A stretch of DNA of 64,000 nt from Paenibacillus naphthalenovorans (GCF_900099895.1 NZ_FNDY01000001.1:1-64000); one strand, 5' to 3'; counted from the first letter of the stretch, positions 49,356-59,645 are shown. Program-made: numbers and translations. The notes: generated from the sequence alone by a model not told the origin.

Positions 49356-51029
49356 ATGACACACATGACCGCTGCCAAAGCTATCGTAGAGGTTCTATTG
49401 AGGGAGGGCGTCGAGAAGGCGTTTTGCGTACCCGGCGAGAGCTATTTGAGCGTATTAAACGTTTTGTACGAAACACCTCGGATTGAATTGATTTCCGGCC
49501 GTCATGAAGGCGGGGTTTCATTCATGGCTGAGGGCTATGCGAAGGCCAGCGGCAAGGTAGGGGTATGCTTCGCTACACGCGGGCCGGGTGCAACTAATTT
49601 ATCCATCGGCTTGCACACCGCTCATCAAGACTCCACGCCCATGGTCGCGTTCATCGGACAGGTGGAAAGCTCGTTTAGAGGACGGGAAGGATTCCAGGAG
49701 ATCGATCTGGCGGATTATTTCAGGCATTTGGTCAAATGGACAGTGGAGCTCAACGATGCCCGCCGGGTCCCGGAATTGGTCCACAGGGCTTTTCATATGG
49801 CCAGATCCGGCAGACCGGGCCCGGTTCTGATCTCCTTGCCTCAGGACGTCCTGGATGAAACGGCTGAAATGGTTTTTCAAGAATCCGAGATGTTATCCCA
49901 TCCGCGTCCGGATCGCCAAGCCGTGGCCAAAGCCAAAGAAATCCTGCGGCATGCCAAGCGTCCGGTGATTATCGCCGGGGGCGGAGTAACGAGCACCAAA
50001 TCTGCGAAAGAATTAGTGGAACTGGCCGAAAAATTGCAAGTTCCGGTGGCAACGGCATTTCGCCGCTTTGACGCGTTTCCAAATCAGCATCCGTACTACA
50101 TCGGGCAATTGGGAGTGGGTGCCGCGCCGTATCTGGTGGAGTGCATAAGGGAAGCGGATGTCGTTCTTGCCCTGGGGACCCGTTTCTCCCAAATAACGAC
50201 ACAGAACTATACGCTGTTGACCTCCGGGACCAAGCTGATACATGTCGATATTTCACCGGATGAATTGAACAAAGTATACCGGCCGGCACTCGGGATTGTA
50301 GCTGACACGAAAAATTTTATGCTTGACTTGCTTGCGGAGCTGGGCGAATCAGGGCAAAGCAAAGAGCGTAAGGCTTATATACAGGAACAGCGGAAGAAAT
50401 ATGAACAATATTCCGAGGTTCGCGTCACTTCTGGTCAGCATTATGTGAATTTGGAAGGGATCATGGGCGATCTGATGAATCACCTTCCTTCCGACACCAT
50501 ATTCACTTCGGATGCAGGTAATTTCTACGGATGGATGGCCAAACATTACCGGTTTCAGGAGGAAGGGACTTTTGTGGGGCCGACTTCCGGTGCGATGGGG
50601 TATGCCCTTCCGGCAGCCATTGGAGCCAAGGTGGCCCAACCGGAGAAAACCGTTGTGGCTTATGCCGGAGATGGCGGGTTTATGATGACGGTGCAGGAGC
50701 TGGAGACGGCTGTACGCTGCAAAATCCCTGTCCTGGCGATCGTCGCTAATAATAACATGTACGGTACGATCCGTATGCATCAAGAGAAGCATTTTCCAAA
50801 GCGTGTGATTGCAACGGAATTATCGAATCCGAACTTTGCGCAAATCATGACGAATATGGGCGGACACGGAGAGCTTGTAGAAAAGAATGAAGATTTTGTA
50901 CCTGCGCTGCAGCGGGCGCTGGCTTCTTCAAAGCCTGCGCTGATCGAGGTTCGCATCGATCCGCAGCAAGTGTCGGCAGCCAGAACGATCGAAGAGCTGA
51001 GAGCGGCACAGCCTGCAAAGCAAATGTAA
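49356..51029 (+). CDS. Thiamine-pyrophosphate-dependent enzyme, acetolactate-synthase-like
   Basis: A 557-residue enzyme of the acetolactate synthase/glyoxylate carboligase family. The cofactor-activating Glu is in SGRHEGG near 49-55. The TPP/Mg motif GDGGFMMTVQELETAVRCKI, followed by NNNMYGTIRMHQ, lies near 430-465, and GAMGYALPAAIGAK precedes it. Length and the three-domain PYR-middle-PP arrangement are normal. There is no regulatory small subunit nearby and the gene is not beside ilv genes. The partner is a GntR regulator, so a catabolic decarboxylase or ligase on a 2-oxo acid is more likely than branched-chain synthesis. Substrate unknown. A strong terminator follows. Confidence 0.85.
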   Translation: MTHMTAAKAIVEVLLREGVEKAFCVPGESYLSVLNVLYETPRIELISGRHEGGVSFMAEGYAKASGKVGVCFATRGPGATNLSIGLHTAHQDSTPMVAFIGQVESSFRGREGFQEIDLADYFRHLVKWTVELNDARRVPELVHRAFHMARSGRPGPVLISLPQDVLDETAEMVFQESEMLSHPRPDRQAVAKAKEILRHAKRPVIIAGGGVTSTKSAKELVELAEKLQVPVATAFRRFDAFPNQHPYYIGQLGVGAAPYLVECIREADVVLALGTRFSQITTQNYTLLTSGTKLIHVDISPDELNKVYRPALGIVADTKNFMLDLLAELGESGQSKERKAYIQEQRKKYEQYSEVRVTSGQHYVNLEGIMGDLMNHLPSDTIFTSDAGNFYGWMAKHYRFQEEGTFVGPTSGAMGYALPAAIGAKVAQPEKTVVAYAGDGGFMMTVQELETAVRCKIPVLAIVANNNMYGTIRMHQEKHFPKRVIATELSNPNFAQIMTNMGGHGELVEKNEDFVPALQRALASSKPALIEVRIDPQQVSAARTIEELRAAQPAKQM

Positions 51030-51037
51030 ATCATGAT

Positions 51038-51070
51038 GAAAAGACCAACGTTGATTTCGTTGGTCTTTTC
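51038..51070 (+). terminator. Terminator of the GntR-TPP enzyme operon
   Basis: A twelve-base perfect stem GAAAAGACCAAC/GTTGGTCTTTTC (51038-51049 and 51059-51070), with the T-tract inside the right arm. It could act on both strands. Confidence 0.88.
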
Positions 51071-51116
51071 ATTGGAAAAAGAAGGAGCTGTAAAGCTGCC
51101 GTTCCCCATGGCTTTA

Positions 51117-52910
<1,794 letters not shown>

Positions 52911-52952
52911 TCAGAATGAATGTGATCAAGCGGAGAAACCCTTCGATGCAAA

Positions 52953-52986
52953 CCAAAAAGACCGCAACGGGAAAGAAGCGGTCTTT
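52953..52986 (-). terminator. Leader terminator between TPP riboswitch and thiC
   Basis: On the minus strand AAAGACCGC/GCGGTCTTT (52986-52978 with 52965-52957) is followed by two more T, giving TTTTT at the end. It lies directly after the riboswitch, so ligand binding probably favours this hairpin. Confidence 0.75.
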
Positions 52987-53009
52987 GAATACACAAAGGC
53001 TAGGACTTT

Positions 53010-53095
53010 TCCTCCGCTGGCATTACCCAGATCAGGTTTTACGGTCGACAGCAATCGGCTGTCCTCTCAGCCTGGCAACTCCCAAGCTCCCGTTG
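53010..53095 (-). ncRNA. TPP (THI-box) riboswitch of thiC
   Basis: On the minus strand the conserved THI-box elements appear in order: GGGAGCTTGGGAGTTGCC, then AGGCTGAGAGG, a variable hairpin (ACAGCCGATTGCTGT), CCTGATCTGGGTAATGCCAG and CGGAGGAAA. CTGAGA and CCTGATCTGG are the pyrimidine- and pyrophosphate-sensing helices. The position upstream of thiC fits its role. Confidence 0.96.
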
Positions 53096-53304
53096 TTATT
53101 CAACTGTCATACCAATAATAACCATAAGATCTTGAAAAATCAACCTGTTTTTATATCACGGCACCCTGTTGGAATGATGATTCCGGTGCGGAGCATTGCA
53201 GAATTTAGTGCTTCAGAATCTTCCTGAAATCGGTTATGATAAACAGTGAACGTGTGCATTAAAGCGGGGTGGATGAATGAAGTGAAAACGGGGAGAGACC
53301 GGGG

Positions 53305-54510
53305 ATGAATGATACGCCTGAAGTGCGAAACTATAGGATACCGCTGTTTTGTACGGTCACGTTGATGTTCTGGTTTTCGATGTATACTTGTGTGCCGATC
53401 TTGACCGCATACGTTGAATATCTGGGCGCCTCTTATAAAATGGCCGGACTGATTGTCGGCATGTACGGATTGAGTCAAATGCTTCTGCGGATACCGGTGG
53501 GCGTGGTCTCGGACCGTTATCACAAGCACAAATGGTTTATTGTATTTGGCTTGTTTTTTTCGGTTTTATCCGGTGTCGGGATTCTGGTTACGCAGGAACT
53601 GACGTGGATTCTCCTGCTCAGGGCCGCGGCAGGCGCGGCTGCGGCGACGTGGGTAGACTTTACGGTTTTGTTTGCCAGCTACTACCGTCAGGAAGAGACG
53701 ACGCAAGCGATCGGAACGATTTCATTTTACAACTCGCTCGGTCAAATGTTCGGCATTCTCTGCGGCGGGTGGTTCGCGGATAGGTATGGCTGGGAATCTT
53801 CTTTTCTTATCGGTGCCGCCGCAGGCGCTCTGGGGCTTGCGGGTGCTTTCTTTCTTGTAGAAACCCCTAAGAAAAGCACACAGCCCATGACCTTCAAAGG
53901 CATGCTGGAGGTAGGCAGCGACAAGAGGCTGTTGACCGTCTCTTTTCTGGCTGTCCTTTTTCAATTGCTGACATTCGCTACGGTTTTTGGATTTACTCCC
54001 GTATATGCCCAGTCGATCGGAGCGACGAAGCTCGATATGGGACTGCTGACGTTCTTTTCCACGTTTCCTATGGCGATAGCGTCCCTGGTAGGGGGCAGAT
54101 ATGTAGCCCGGAAACTGGGTGAAAACCATATCATCATCATCGGCTTCATCTTTTCCGGAATCTTTACAATTCTTATACCGTTTTCTTCAACCTTGTGGAT
54201 GCTGATGGTTACCCAATGTCTTGCGGGGATTGGCCGTGGACTCACAGCGCCCGTATTGATGGCTCTCAGCATAAAGCATATGGATGCGGGAAGAAGGGCT
54301 ACAGCGATGGGGTTTTATCAGGCCATCTATGGCTTGGGGATGTTTGCAGGTCCGCTGGTCATGGGGGTAGCCGGAGATTTATTGACCTTGCGGCAGGGTT
54401 TTATTATGATCGGCGCTTTAGGATGTGCAACGGCACTGCTGTCCCATGCGTTGTTAATGCAGCGCGGTCTTCCGTTAGGGGATACCCGTTCTGCGAATGA
54501 TCAGGCCTGA
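53305..54510 (+). CDS. MFS transporter
   Basis: A 401-residue major facilitator protein, 12 helices. Helix 2-3 loop has GVVSDRYHKHKWFIV, and helix 4 is Arg-containing (LLLRAAAGAAAATWVDF). The second half repeats the pattern with GGRYVARKLGENHIIIIG. It resembles sugar or drug exporters of the YfcJ/SetB-like type, but the substrate is unknown. GGAGAG lies about nine bases before the ATG at 53305. The gene diverges from thiC, so thiamine-related transport is conceivable, yet no THI box precedes it. Its last codons and stop are part of a perfect 28-base palindrome. Confidence 0.85.
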   Translation: MNDTPEVRNYRIPLFCTVTLMFWFSMYTCVPILTAYVEYLGASYKMAGLIVGMYGLSQMLLRIPVGVVSDRYHKHKWFIVFGLFFSVLSGVGILVTQELTWILLLRAAAGAAAATWVDFTVLFASYYRQEETTQAIGTISFYNSLGQMFGILCGGWFADRYGWESSFLIGAAAGALGLAGAFFLVETPKKSTQPMTFKGMLEVGSDKRLLTVSFLAVLFQLLTFATVFGFTPVYAQSIGATKLDMGLLTFFSTFPMAIASLVGGRYVARKLGENHIIIIGFIFSGIFTILIPFSSTLWMLMVTQCLAGIGRGLTAPVLMALSIKHMDAGRRATAMGFYQAIYGLGMFAGPLVMGVAGDLLTLRQGFIMIGALGCATALLSHALLMQRGLPLGDTRSANDQA

Positions 54511-54519
54511 TCATTCGCA
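54492..54519. repeat. Perfect 28-base palindrome over the MFS stop codon
   Basis: Two 14-base arms, TGCGAATGATCAGG and CCTGATCATTCGCA, meet without a spacer, and the TGA stop at 54508-54510 lies in the right arm. No T-tract follows. It could form a hairpin stabilising the mRNA end, or be a protein-binding site. Confidence 0.85.
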
Positions 54520-54566
54520 AACCAAACGCCCGAGCTGTAAGCCCGAGCGCAGGTCGATGGATCATA

Positions 54567-54656
54567 TTAGATGAACCATGCAGTCGAAACGATAACGAGA
54601 AGAATGAAAAGGACGAGAATCACGCCAATAGAAGTAAAACCTCTTGCGAAGCTCAT
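54567..54656 (-). CDS. Tiny single-helix membrane peptide (YjcZ-type), 29 residues
   Basis: A 29-codon gene on the minus strand with an excellent AAAGGAGG nine bases before its ATG. The peptide has a short Gly/Ser N-terminus (MSFARGFTSIG) and one hydrophobic helix, VILVLFILLVIVSTAWFI. This is the pattern of the YjcZ/sporulation tiny-transmembrane family of Bacillales (FxLIVVLFILLIIVG is typical), produced in sporulating cells and found in spores. It stands alone between an MFS gene and a DUF2164 gene. Confidence 0.82.
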   Translation of the reverse strand: MSFARGFTSIGVILVLFILLVIVSTAWFI

Positions 54657-54890
54657 TGATGACAGCCTCCTTTCGCTATAACATATTGTCATCTTATGAA
54701 TTACATTGATCGGGGGATTGGGTCTTTTCTAAAAATGTATATATATAACAAGTGAAATCCGGTCATTTATTTCGGAGGCAAGCTGGTTTGGAACTCGGAA
54801 AAGAGAAGAAAAAGAGCTGCGACCGCATTCTGGCATTCTTTTTTTTTGAGTCATTTTGCCGGGAGATGCCAAAGGAAAGGGGCGGGCCGA

Positions 54891-55145
54891 ATGATCCCTC
54901 TAAAGATTTCCAAAGAGCAAAAAGAACAAATGGTGTGGCGCGTTCAGCAATATTTTGAAAAAGAAAGAACCGAATCGATCGGAAATCTGGAGGCCGAGCA
55001 GTTGATTGATTTTATGATCGGACTGGTAGGACCCCCGGTATACAACCATGCCATTGGGGATGCCAGACGAACGTTGCTGGAGAGGATGTCGGCGCTGGAA
55101 GACGAGCTGTACTCCCTGGAGAAACCGGTGGGAAGAAGCCGGTAG
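54891..55145 (+). CDS. DUF2164-family small protein
   Basis: An 84-residue soluble protein. It begins MIPLKISKEQKEQMVWRVQQ and contains EQLIDFMIGLVGPPVYNHAI near residues 33-52, the signature of DUF2164 proteins. It is mostly helical and has no catalytic motif. ATG 54891 is preceded by AAAGGAAAGG. A frame starting at 54846 is longer but lacks a ribosome binding site. The gene precedes a small membrane protein gene 39 bases downstream and both precede lysC. The function of the family is unknown. Confidence 0.82.
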   Translation: MIPLKISKEQKEQMVWRVQQYFEKERTESIGNLEAEQLIDFMIGLVGPPVYNHAIGDARRTLLERMSALEDELYSLEKPVGRSR

Positions 55146-55184
55146 ACGGGAGGCGATGAGTCGCCTGTAGAATGGAGGAGCGAG

Positions 55185-55469
55185 ATGGTAAAAACGATAA
55201 GAAACGGATTGATATTTGCCGCGGCGGTTCATTTTTTGTTATTTACCGTTCAGATCATTTCCGGTTATGTGATGACGATGCTCTATGTTCCCGATATCAT
55301 CAGTACCTATGAATCCGTAGAGGTGCATCATCGGACCGTATCGTTCGGTACAGCCGTGAAGGTTCCGGGGTGGGCTTATATGATTACCTTTATCGGTTGT
55401 GTACTGCTCTATGCTTTTCTCATCAAGCCGGCACTCCACCACTGGAAGCAGCGAAGAAACAGACAATAG
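55185..55469 (+). CDS. Small membrane protein, 94 residues
   Basis: Two transmembrane helices (residues 5-30, GLIFAAAVHFLLFTVQIISG, and 62-83, WAYMITFIGCVLLYAFLI) flank an exported loop of about 30 residues with His-His. The C-terminus is basic (KQRRNRQ), which places it in the cytoplasm. GGAG lies about seven bases before the ATG. It is co-directional with the DUF2164 gene upstream. I do not recognise a family, and nothing in the context names a role. Confidence 0.65.
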   Translation: MVKTIRNGLIFAAAVHFLLFTVQIISGYVMTMLYVPDIISTYESVEVHHRTVSFGTAVKVPGWAYMITFIGCVLLYAFLIKPALHHWKQRRNRQ

Positions 55470-55503
55470 ACGATGGTCCGTCTGAAGCTTCCTCATTTTT
55501 CTG

Positions 55504-55533
55504 TTTCAAGAGACACAGGGCTTGTGATATAAT
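55504..55533 (+). promoter_or_regulatory. Probable lysC promoter
   Basis: A perfect TATAAT (55528-55533) with TTTCAA (55504-55509) 18 bases upstream, 44 bases before lysC. The short leader leaves no room for a lysine riboswitch. Confidence 0.6.
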
Positions 55534-55576
55534 GTCTCATTAGTTATGCAAATGTTTGTGTAGGGAGTGAGCAGTT

Positions 55577-56833
55577 TTGTCTCTGATAGTTATGAAGTTC
55601 GGCGGCAGCTCCGTTGGCGATGCGGAAAGAATGAAACGTGTGGCCAACCGCGTAGTAGAGAGACAGCGCGAGGGCCATCAGTGCGTGGTTGTCGTTTCGG
55701 CGATGGGAGATACCACCGATGATTTAATTGACTTGTCCAAACAAATTTACACAGGAACCCCTCCTGCGCGTGAGATGGATATGCTGCTGACGACCGGGGA
55801 GCAGGTTTCGATTGCTTTATTGTCCATGGCGATACATAGTCTGGGAGCATCGGCTGTTTCCTTCACCGGATGGCAGGCGGGGATGTACACGGATGCGCTC
55901 CACGGCAAAGCCCGGATTACCGATATTCAGCCGCAGCGTGTGCTTAAAGCGCTGGAAGAAGGCAAGATCGTCATTGTTGCGGGCTTTCAGGGTATGAGCG
56001 CAGAAGGGGAGATCACGACGCTTGGGCGAGGCGGGTCGGATACGACGGCCGTTGCGCTTGCCGCAGCGATTCAGGCGGATGTGTGTGAAATTTTCACCGA
56101 CGTGGACGGCGTTTATTCGACGGACCCGCGCATCGTCAAATGTGCGCGCAAGTTAAACGAAATTTCGTACGATGAGATGCTGGAGCTCGCCAATCTCGGA
56201 GCGGCGGTACTGCATCCCAGAGCGGTTGAATACGCAAAGAACTATAATGTAAAGCTGGTTGTCAGATCCAGCTTCAACCATAACGAAGGTACGCAAGTGA
56301 AGGAGGAAGCGGCGATGGAACAAGGCATCGTGGTACGCGGCATTGCATACGATAAAAATGTAGCGAGAATCAGCATTCTGGGTGTGGAAGAAAAACCAGG
56401 ACAGTTGGCCCAGGTGTTCACGGCTTTGGCCAAGGAACAGATCGATGTGGACATTATCGTGCAAAGCGGTGTGATTAACGGACTCGCGGATTTCTCCTTT
56501 ACCGTATCCTCGTCCGACTTGGAAAAAGCGCTGCAGGTTATTGCAGGCATTCGCTCTTCCGTGGGCTTCCGTGAAGTGACCTCCGAGACGAATTTGGTGA
56601 AAGTGTCCATCGTGGGGGCAGGCATGGTCAGTACGCCGGGCGTCGCCGCCAAGATGTTCGAAGTAATCTCGGAGCTCGGTATCAGCATCCTGCTGGTCAG
56701 CACGTCCGAAATCAAGACTTCCTGCGTTATCGAGAATGGCCGTTTGAACGAAGTGGTTCAAGCTCTGCACACGGCATATGGCCTGGATACGGATCAAACC
56801 GTATTTGTCGGCGGACCGTCGGAAAGAAGATAA
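55577..56833 (+). CDS. lysC: Aspartate kinase
   Basis: A 418-residue kinase that phosphorylates aspartate, the entry to Lys, Met, Thr and diaminopimelate synthesis. The N-terminal catalytic domain has VMKFGGSSVGDAERMKRVAN, GFQGMSAEGEITTLGRGGSD and FTDVDGVYSTDPRIV. Two ACT domains follow (about 265-335 and 345-410; ISILGVEEKPGQLAQVF, VSIVGAGMVSTPGVAAKMFE). The TTG start at 55577 is about six bases after GGGAGTGAG. Its product aspartyl phosphate also leads to aspartate semialdehyde, the expected substrate of the diaminobutyrate aminotransferase in the siderophore operon. Confidence 0.95.
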   Translation: MSLIVMKFGGSSVGDAERMKRVANRVVERQREGHQCVVVVSAMGDTTDDLIDLSKQIYTGTPPAREMDMLLTTGEQVSIALLSMAIHSLGASAVSFTGWQAGMYTDALHGKARITDIQPQRVLKALEEGKIVIVAGFQGMSAEGEITTLGRGGSDTTAVALAAAIQADVCEIFTDVDGVYSTDPRIVKCARKLNEISYDEMLELANLGAAVLHPRAVEYAKNYNVKLVVRSSFNHNEGTQVKEEAAMEQGIVVRGIAYDKNVARISILGVEEKPGQLAQVFTALAKEQIDVDIIVQSGVINGLADFSFTVSSSDLEKALQVIAGIRSSVGFREVTSETNLVKVSIVGAGMVSTPGVAAKMFEVISELGISILLVSTSEIKTSCVIENGRLNEVVQALHTAYGLDTDQTVFVGGPSERR

Positions 56834-56834
56834 G

Positions 56835-57299
56835 CTAGCGGATTTTATCAAATAAGAAAGTAAACGCTCTAAGCAAAAAAGCAGTAATGCCGGCGGCCAT
56901 CAATGGACCGACGGGTATGCCCCTGAGGAAAATAATTCCAAATATCGAACCAATGACCAGACCCACAATCATTTGTGGGTCTAATTTTAATAGCTCAAGC
57001 CCCTTGCCGTTCATATACGTGGCGATGGCTCCACCCAGTAAGGCCAGTATTCCGGGCCAAGTGGTAAACATGGAAGAGACGTCCTTGATGGAAATTTTCT
57101 CACTGGCAAAAGGGACCAGAACTCCCATCGTCAAAAAGAGCAGCCCCAGTTCGAGCCCTCTTCGTTCGATGGTGGGCAAATACCGCTCAAGGCTGATCAG
57201 CTTCACGATCAAGAGCACACAGGCGGCTGTCGTAATAATATGGGAACGGCCAATCAGCCCGATGATAATCAGTGCAACAAGCAGTATCTCTCCGTTCAT
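56835..57299 (-). CDS. DUF441 membrane protein (YtwI-type)
   Basis: A 154-residue membrane protein with four or five helices (about 5-35, 50-68, 80-98, 108-128 and 130-150). [20 protein letters not shown] and [20 protein letters not shown] are the conserved blocks of DUF441, represented by YtwI. Its function is unknown. It converges with lysC, its stop lying one base after that of lysC, so there is no room for a terminator between them. Leftward ATG 57299. Confidence 0.87.
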   Translation of the reverse strand: MNGEILLVALIIIGLIGRSHIITTAACVLLIVKLISLERYLPTIERRGLELGLLFLTMGVLVPFASEKISIKDVSSMFTTWPGILALLGGAIATYMNGKGLELLKLDPQMIVGLVIGSIFGIIFLRGIPVGPLMAAGITAFLLRAFTFLFDKIR

Positions 57300-57525
57300 G
57301 GTTAAGCCCCTTGTCCATTTGGTATCACTTTATATGTATGAGGGGTCAACCGAATTAGAACGAAGCATTTTTCTGTTTATTAACCATACAAAACCGGTCG
57401 CGGGATTCCATACGGTGAGGCCGCCGATATGCAGAACGGCGGCTTCCCGCTGCCGCTTAGGACATGATTGCTCACTGCTTCTCCCCATTTTCTCACTGCC
57501 ATTGCGCAGAACTCTCCTGCAGCTT

Positions 57526-58233
57526 TCAAATCACCATAGCTCCGTCATGGAATTGCGGGACGGCTTGAATCCGGTTGACCTGACTGCAGTAAAGAACATC
57601 TTCTTTATATCCGAGCCGGATCAGACGTTTGCCGTTCGAGCATGACAGTATCGTCTCCGGGAGCCGGTCGTGCGTTTGGCGGTACGCATGCATCATGGCC
57701 AGACCCAGGTCGTTCACCTCGCAGCCGCCGCCGGTGAGCCGGACCAGTTCGTCGGCCAGCAATCCTGCGCACAGTCCGTCCTCCAGACTGAATACGTCGT
57801 GAGTCCCCGCGCACAGCAGGGCAATCTCCTTCTGCAGCTGCAGCGCCTTGACCGCGCAGCTGGACGCATTCAGTAAGGAGCCTGCCAAAATATGCGCCGC
57901 TTTATGTGATTTTTGCACTGCCCTGGTTCCGTTTGTCGTCGTCATGATGATGTTCTTCCCTTTGACGGCTTCGGGAGCATATTCGAACGGAGAATTGCCG
58001 AAGTCAAAGCCGGGTATTTTCTTGCAGCTGCGTTCGCCTCCCAGCAAGTCCCCCGGACGCTGCAGGCTTTTGGCCTGCGCTACCGTTTCGGTGGGTACGA
58101 CGGACCTGCTGCCGTTCGTGAGCGCCGTCAGCATCGTGGACGTGGCCCGCAGTACATCGATGACGATCACTGTTTTGTTCTGAAGCTCATCCGTTCGCGC
58201 TTCGCCCACGCTGGCGATGACCTGCACATTCAT
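57526..58233 (-). CDS. comB: 2-phosphosulfolactate phosphatase ComB
   Basis: A 235-residue Mg-dependent phosphatase that converts 2-phospho-3-sulfolactate to sulfolactate. Conserved blocks are VIVIDVLRATSTMLTALTNG near 21-40, LGGERSCKKIPGFDFGNSP near 64-82, IIMTTTNGTRAV near 95 and CAGTHDVFSLEDGLCAGLLA near 140. ATG 58233 is used; upstream codons in the frame overlap the end of comA. It lies 20 bases after comA. In Bacillus, sulfolactate is a major small molecule of the spore; in methanogens the same enzymes start coenzyme M synthesis, which is not expected here. Confidence 0.92.
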   Translation of the reverse strand: MNVQVIASVGEARTDELQNKTVIVIDVLRATSTMLTALTNGSRSVVPTETVAQAKSLQRPGDLLGGERSCKKIPGFDFGNSPFEYAPEAVKGKNIIMTTTNGTRAVQKSHKAAHILAGSLLNASSCAVKALQLQKEIALLCAGTHDVFSLEDGLCAGLLADELVRLTGGGCEVNDLGLAMMHAYRQTHDRLPETILSCSNGKRLIRLGYKEDVLYCSQVNRIQAVPQFHDGAMVI

Positions 58234-58253
58234 TCCTTTGCCCAGCCTCCCCT

Positions 58254-59093
58254 CTAGATTTGCCAATTGAAGCTTTGATAGGACTCCTGTCTGGAAACAT
58301 CAGCCAAAAGCAGCGTATCCGACCTAAGCCCCCGCCGCAGAGCCTCTAACGAAATGATATCTCCGGGAACAATGTTGCCGAGGTGGATATCCGTGCCCAG
58401 CATTTGCAGCAGATGTACCTGCTGCTCCTTTTGCGGTGCTTCCCATAGCAGCAGGTCGGTGCTGGGAACCCGGTTTAACACCCGCTCTATTTCTTCATCT
58501 ATACATGCTCCGTTTGCGTCATAAATGCCTACGCCTTTGCCCGATTCTCTTCCTTCAATCGTAATCAGACTGGCGCCCAGCTGCGAATCGATCGTTACCG
58601 TTTGGATCAGCTCTTCGATCTCAATAGATGAACCCCAGCCTTTTTTGCCGTATTCGGTAATGACCATAAAGCCCTCGTTCAGGCCGCGGCAAATCAGTTC
58701 GCTGCGCAGGCTGCGCGACATTTCGATCGTTCCGTCCGATATTTCCAACCCGTTAAACCCCAAATATTTTGCCATCTGAAAAAAATGGTCTGTCTCGTCC
58801 TGTCGTATCGCAACTTCCAGGAACGTACCGCCTGGATATACGGTAATGTCATATGCTTTGGCCATCTCTATTTTTTTCTTGAGAAAATCCGCCATATAAA
58901 GCGGCGAGGTGCCGAAGCCGATTTTCAGCATGTCGATATAGTCGCCTGCCGTTTGCAACAGATCTTCTAAGGCATAAAGCCCCAGTCCTTTGTCGATCAC
59001 CATGGTTTTTCCCGATTGCCGCGGTTTAGGCGTCCGGCGTCCGGTCGGATCACTGAGCAGTGCATTCCACTGCAGCGGTATTGATACCTCCAT
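58254..59093 (-). CDS. comA: Phosphosulfolactate synthase ComA
   Basis: A 279-residue TIM-barrel enzyme that adds sulfite to phosphoenolpyruvate to give 2-phospho-3-sulfolactate. Blocks are GKTMVIDKGLG near 29-39, LKIGFGTSPLYM, ITVYPGGTFLEVAIRQDE near 83-100, GFNGLEISDGTIEMS near 113 and TIEGRESGKGVGIYDANG near 178. The leftward ATG at 59093 is preceded by GAGGCGAT. It forms a two-gene operon with comB. The spoIIIA operon starts just upstream on the opposite strand, so a sporulation-linked role (spore sulfolactate) is likely. Confidence 0.92.
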   Translation of the reverse strand: MEVSIPLQWNALLSDPTGRRTPKPRQSGKTMVIDKGLGLYALEDLLQTAGDYIDMLKIGFGTSPLYMADFLKKKIEMAKAYDITVYPGGTFLEVAIRQDETDHFFQMAKYLGFNGLEISDGTIEMSRSLRSELICRGLNEGFMVITEYGKKGWGSSIEIEELIQTVTIDSQLGASLITIEGRESGKGVGIYDANGACIDEEIERVLNRVPSTDLLLWEAPQKEQQVHLLQMLGTDIHLGNIVPGDIISLEALRRGLRSDTLLLADVSRQESYQSFNWQI

Positions 59094-59235
59094 CTAGTTA
59101 TCGCCTCGCTGTAGGTTAGTCTTGGATTACTGTGTCATCATATGCATTTTCAGTTGGGGGTGTGCCCAGTATTCCTAAAATAAGACGAGCCTGCATAGGA
59201 TGGGTATAGAGACCAAGGGATGAGGTGAAACGTCG

Positions 59236-59502
59236 ATGTTGAACAAGATTGTGTTCAGTATGGCCATGATCCGAATCGTTTCAGGAGGTATCGAAATTGC
59301 TGCGGCCCTGCTCATGCTTCGATTTAACCAGATTGAGAAAGCGCTGCTCGTGAACTCGGGGCTGGCGCTCGTAGGGCCATTCGTACTTCTGACAACAACG
59401 ACGATTGGGCTGGTCGGGCTGGCGGATAAGCTTTCGGCAGGCAAAATGTTATGGGTGATGGCGGGGGTCAGCTGCATTTTTATCGGAATCTTAAAAAAGT
59501 AA
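59236..59502 (+). CDS. yqhV: YqhV-like membrane protein (DUF2619)
   Basis: An 88-residue protein with three hydrophobic segments (residues 14-31, 40-62 and 68-86) and the family blocks MAMIRIVSGGIEIAAALLML and ALLVNSGLALVGP. In B. subtilis yqhV lies just before spoIIIAA, and the same order is kept here. GATGAGGTG precedes the ATG by about nine bases. The function is unknown, but the conserved position suggests a sporulation role. The sigma-E-like promoter of spoIIIA begins five bases after its stop. Confidence 0.9.
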   Translation: MLNKIVFSMAMIRIVSGGIEIAAALLMLRFNQIEKALLVNSGLALVGPFVLLTTTTIGLVGLADKLSAGKMLWVMAGVSCIFIGILKK

Positions 59503-59506
59503 TCTG

Positions 59507-59534
59507 TCATATTTCACTAGGTAAGGCATACACA
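59507..59534 (+). promoter_or_regulatory. Sigma-E-type promoter of the spoIIIA operon
   Basis: TCATATT (59507-59513) fits the sigma-E -35 KMATATT at its core. CATACACA (59527-59534) matches CATACANT except for the last base. The spacer is 13 bases. This is the promoter expected for mother-cell expression of spoIIIA. Confidence 0.75.
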
Positions 59535-59645
59535 TGATTGTAGAAGTTGGACAGACTGACGCCGGTAGAAGCGCGGTAACCGTCGCAATGCTGATGACGG
59601 GCAATAGAGCGCCGCCGTAACCGTCGAATGTGGGAGGAATGTACT

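Noticed and set aside
49356..51029. Biosynthetic acetolactate synthase (IlvB)
   Set aside because: No ilvN/ilvH or other branched-chain genes are adjacent, and the partner is a FadR-type GntR regulator; kept as substrate unknown.
54752..54958. 68-codon Lys/Phe-rich frame before the DUF2164 gene
   Set aside because: It overlaps the DUF2164 gene in another frame, and the peptide is low in complexity.
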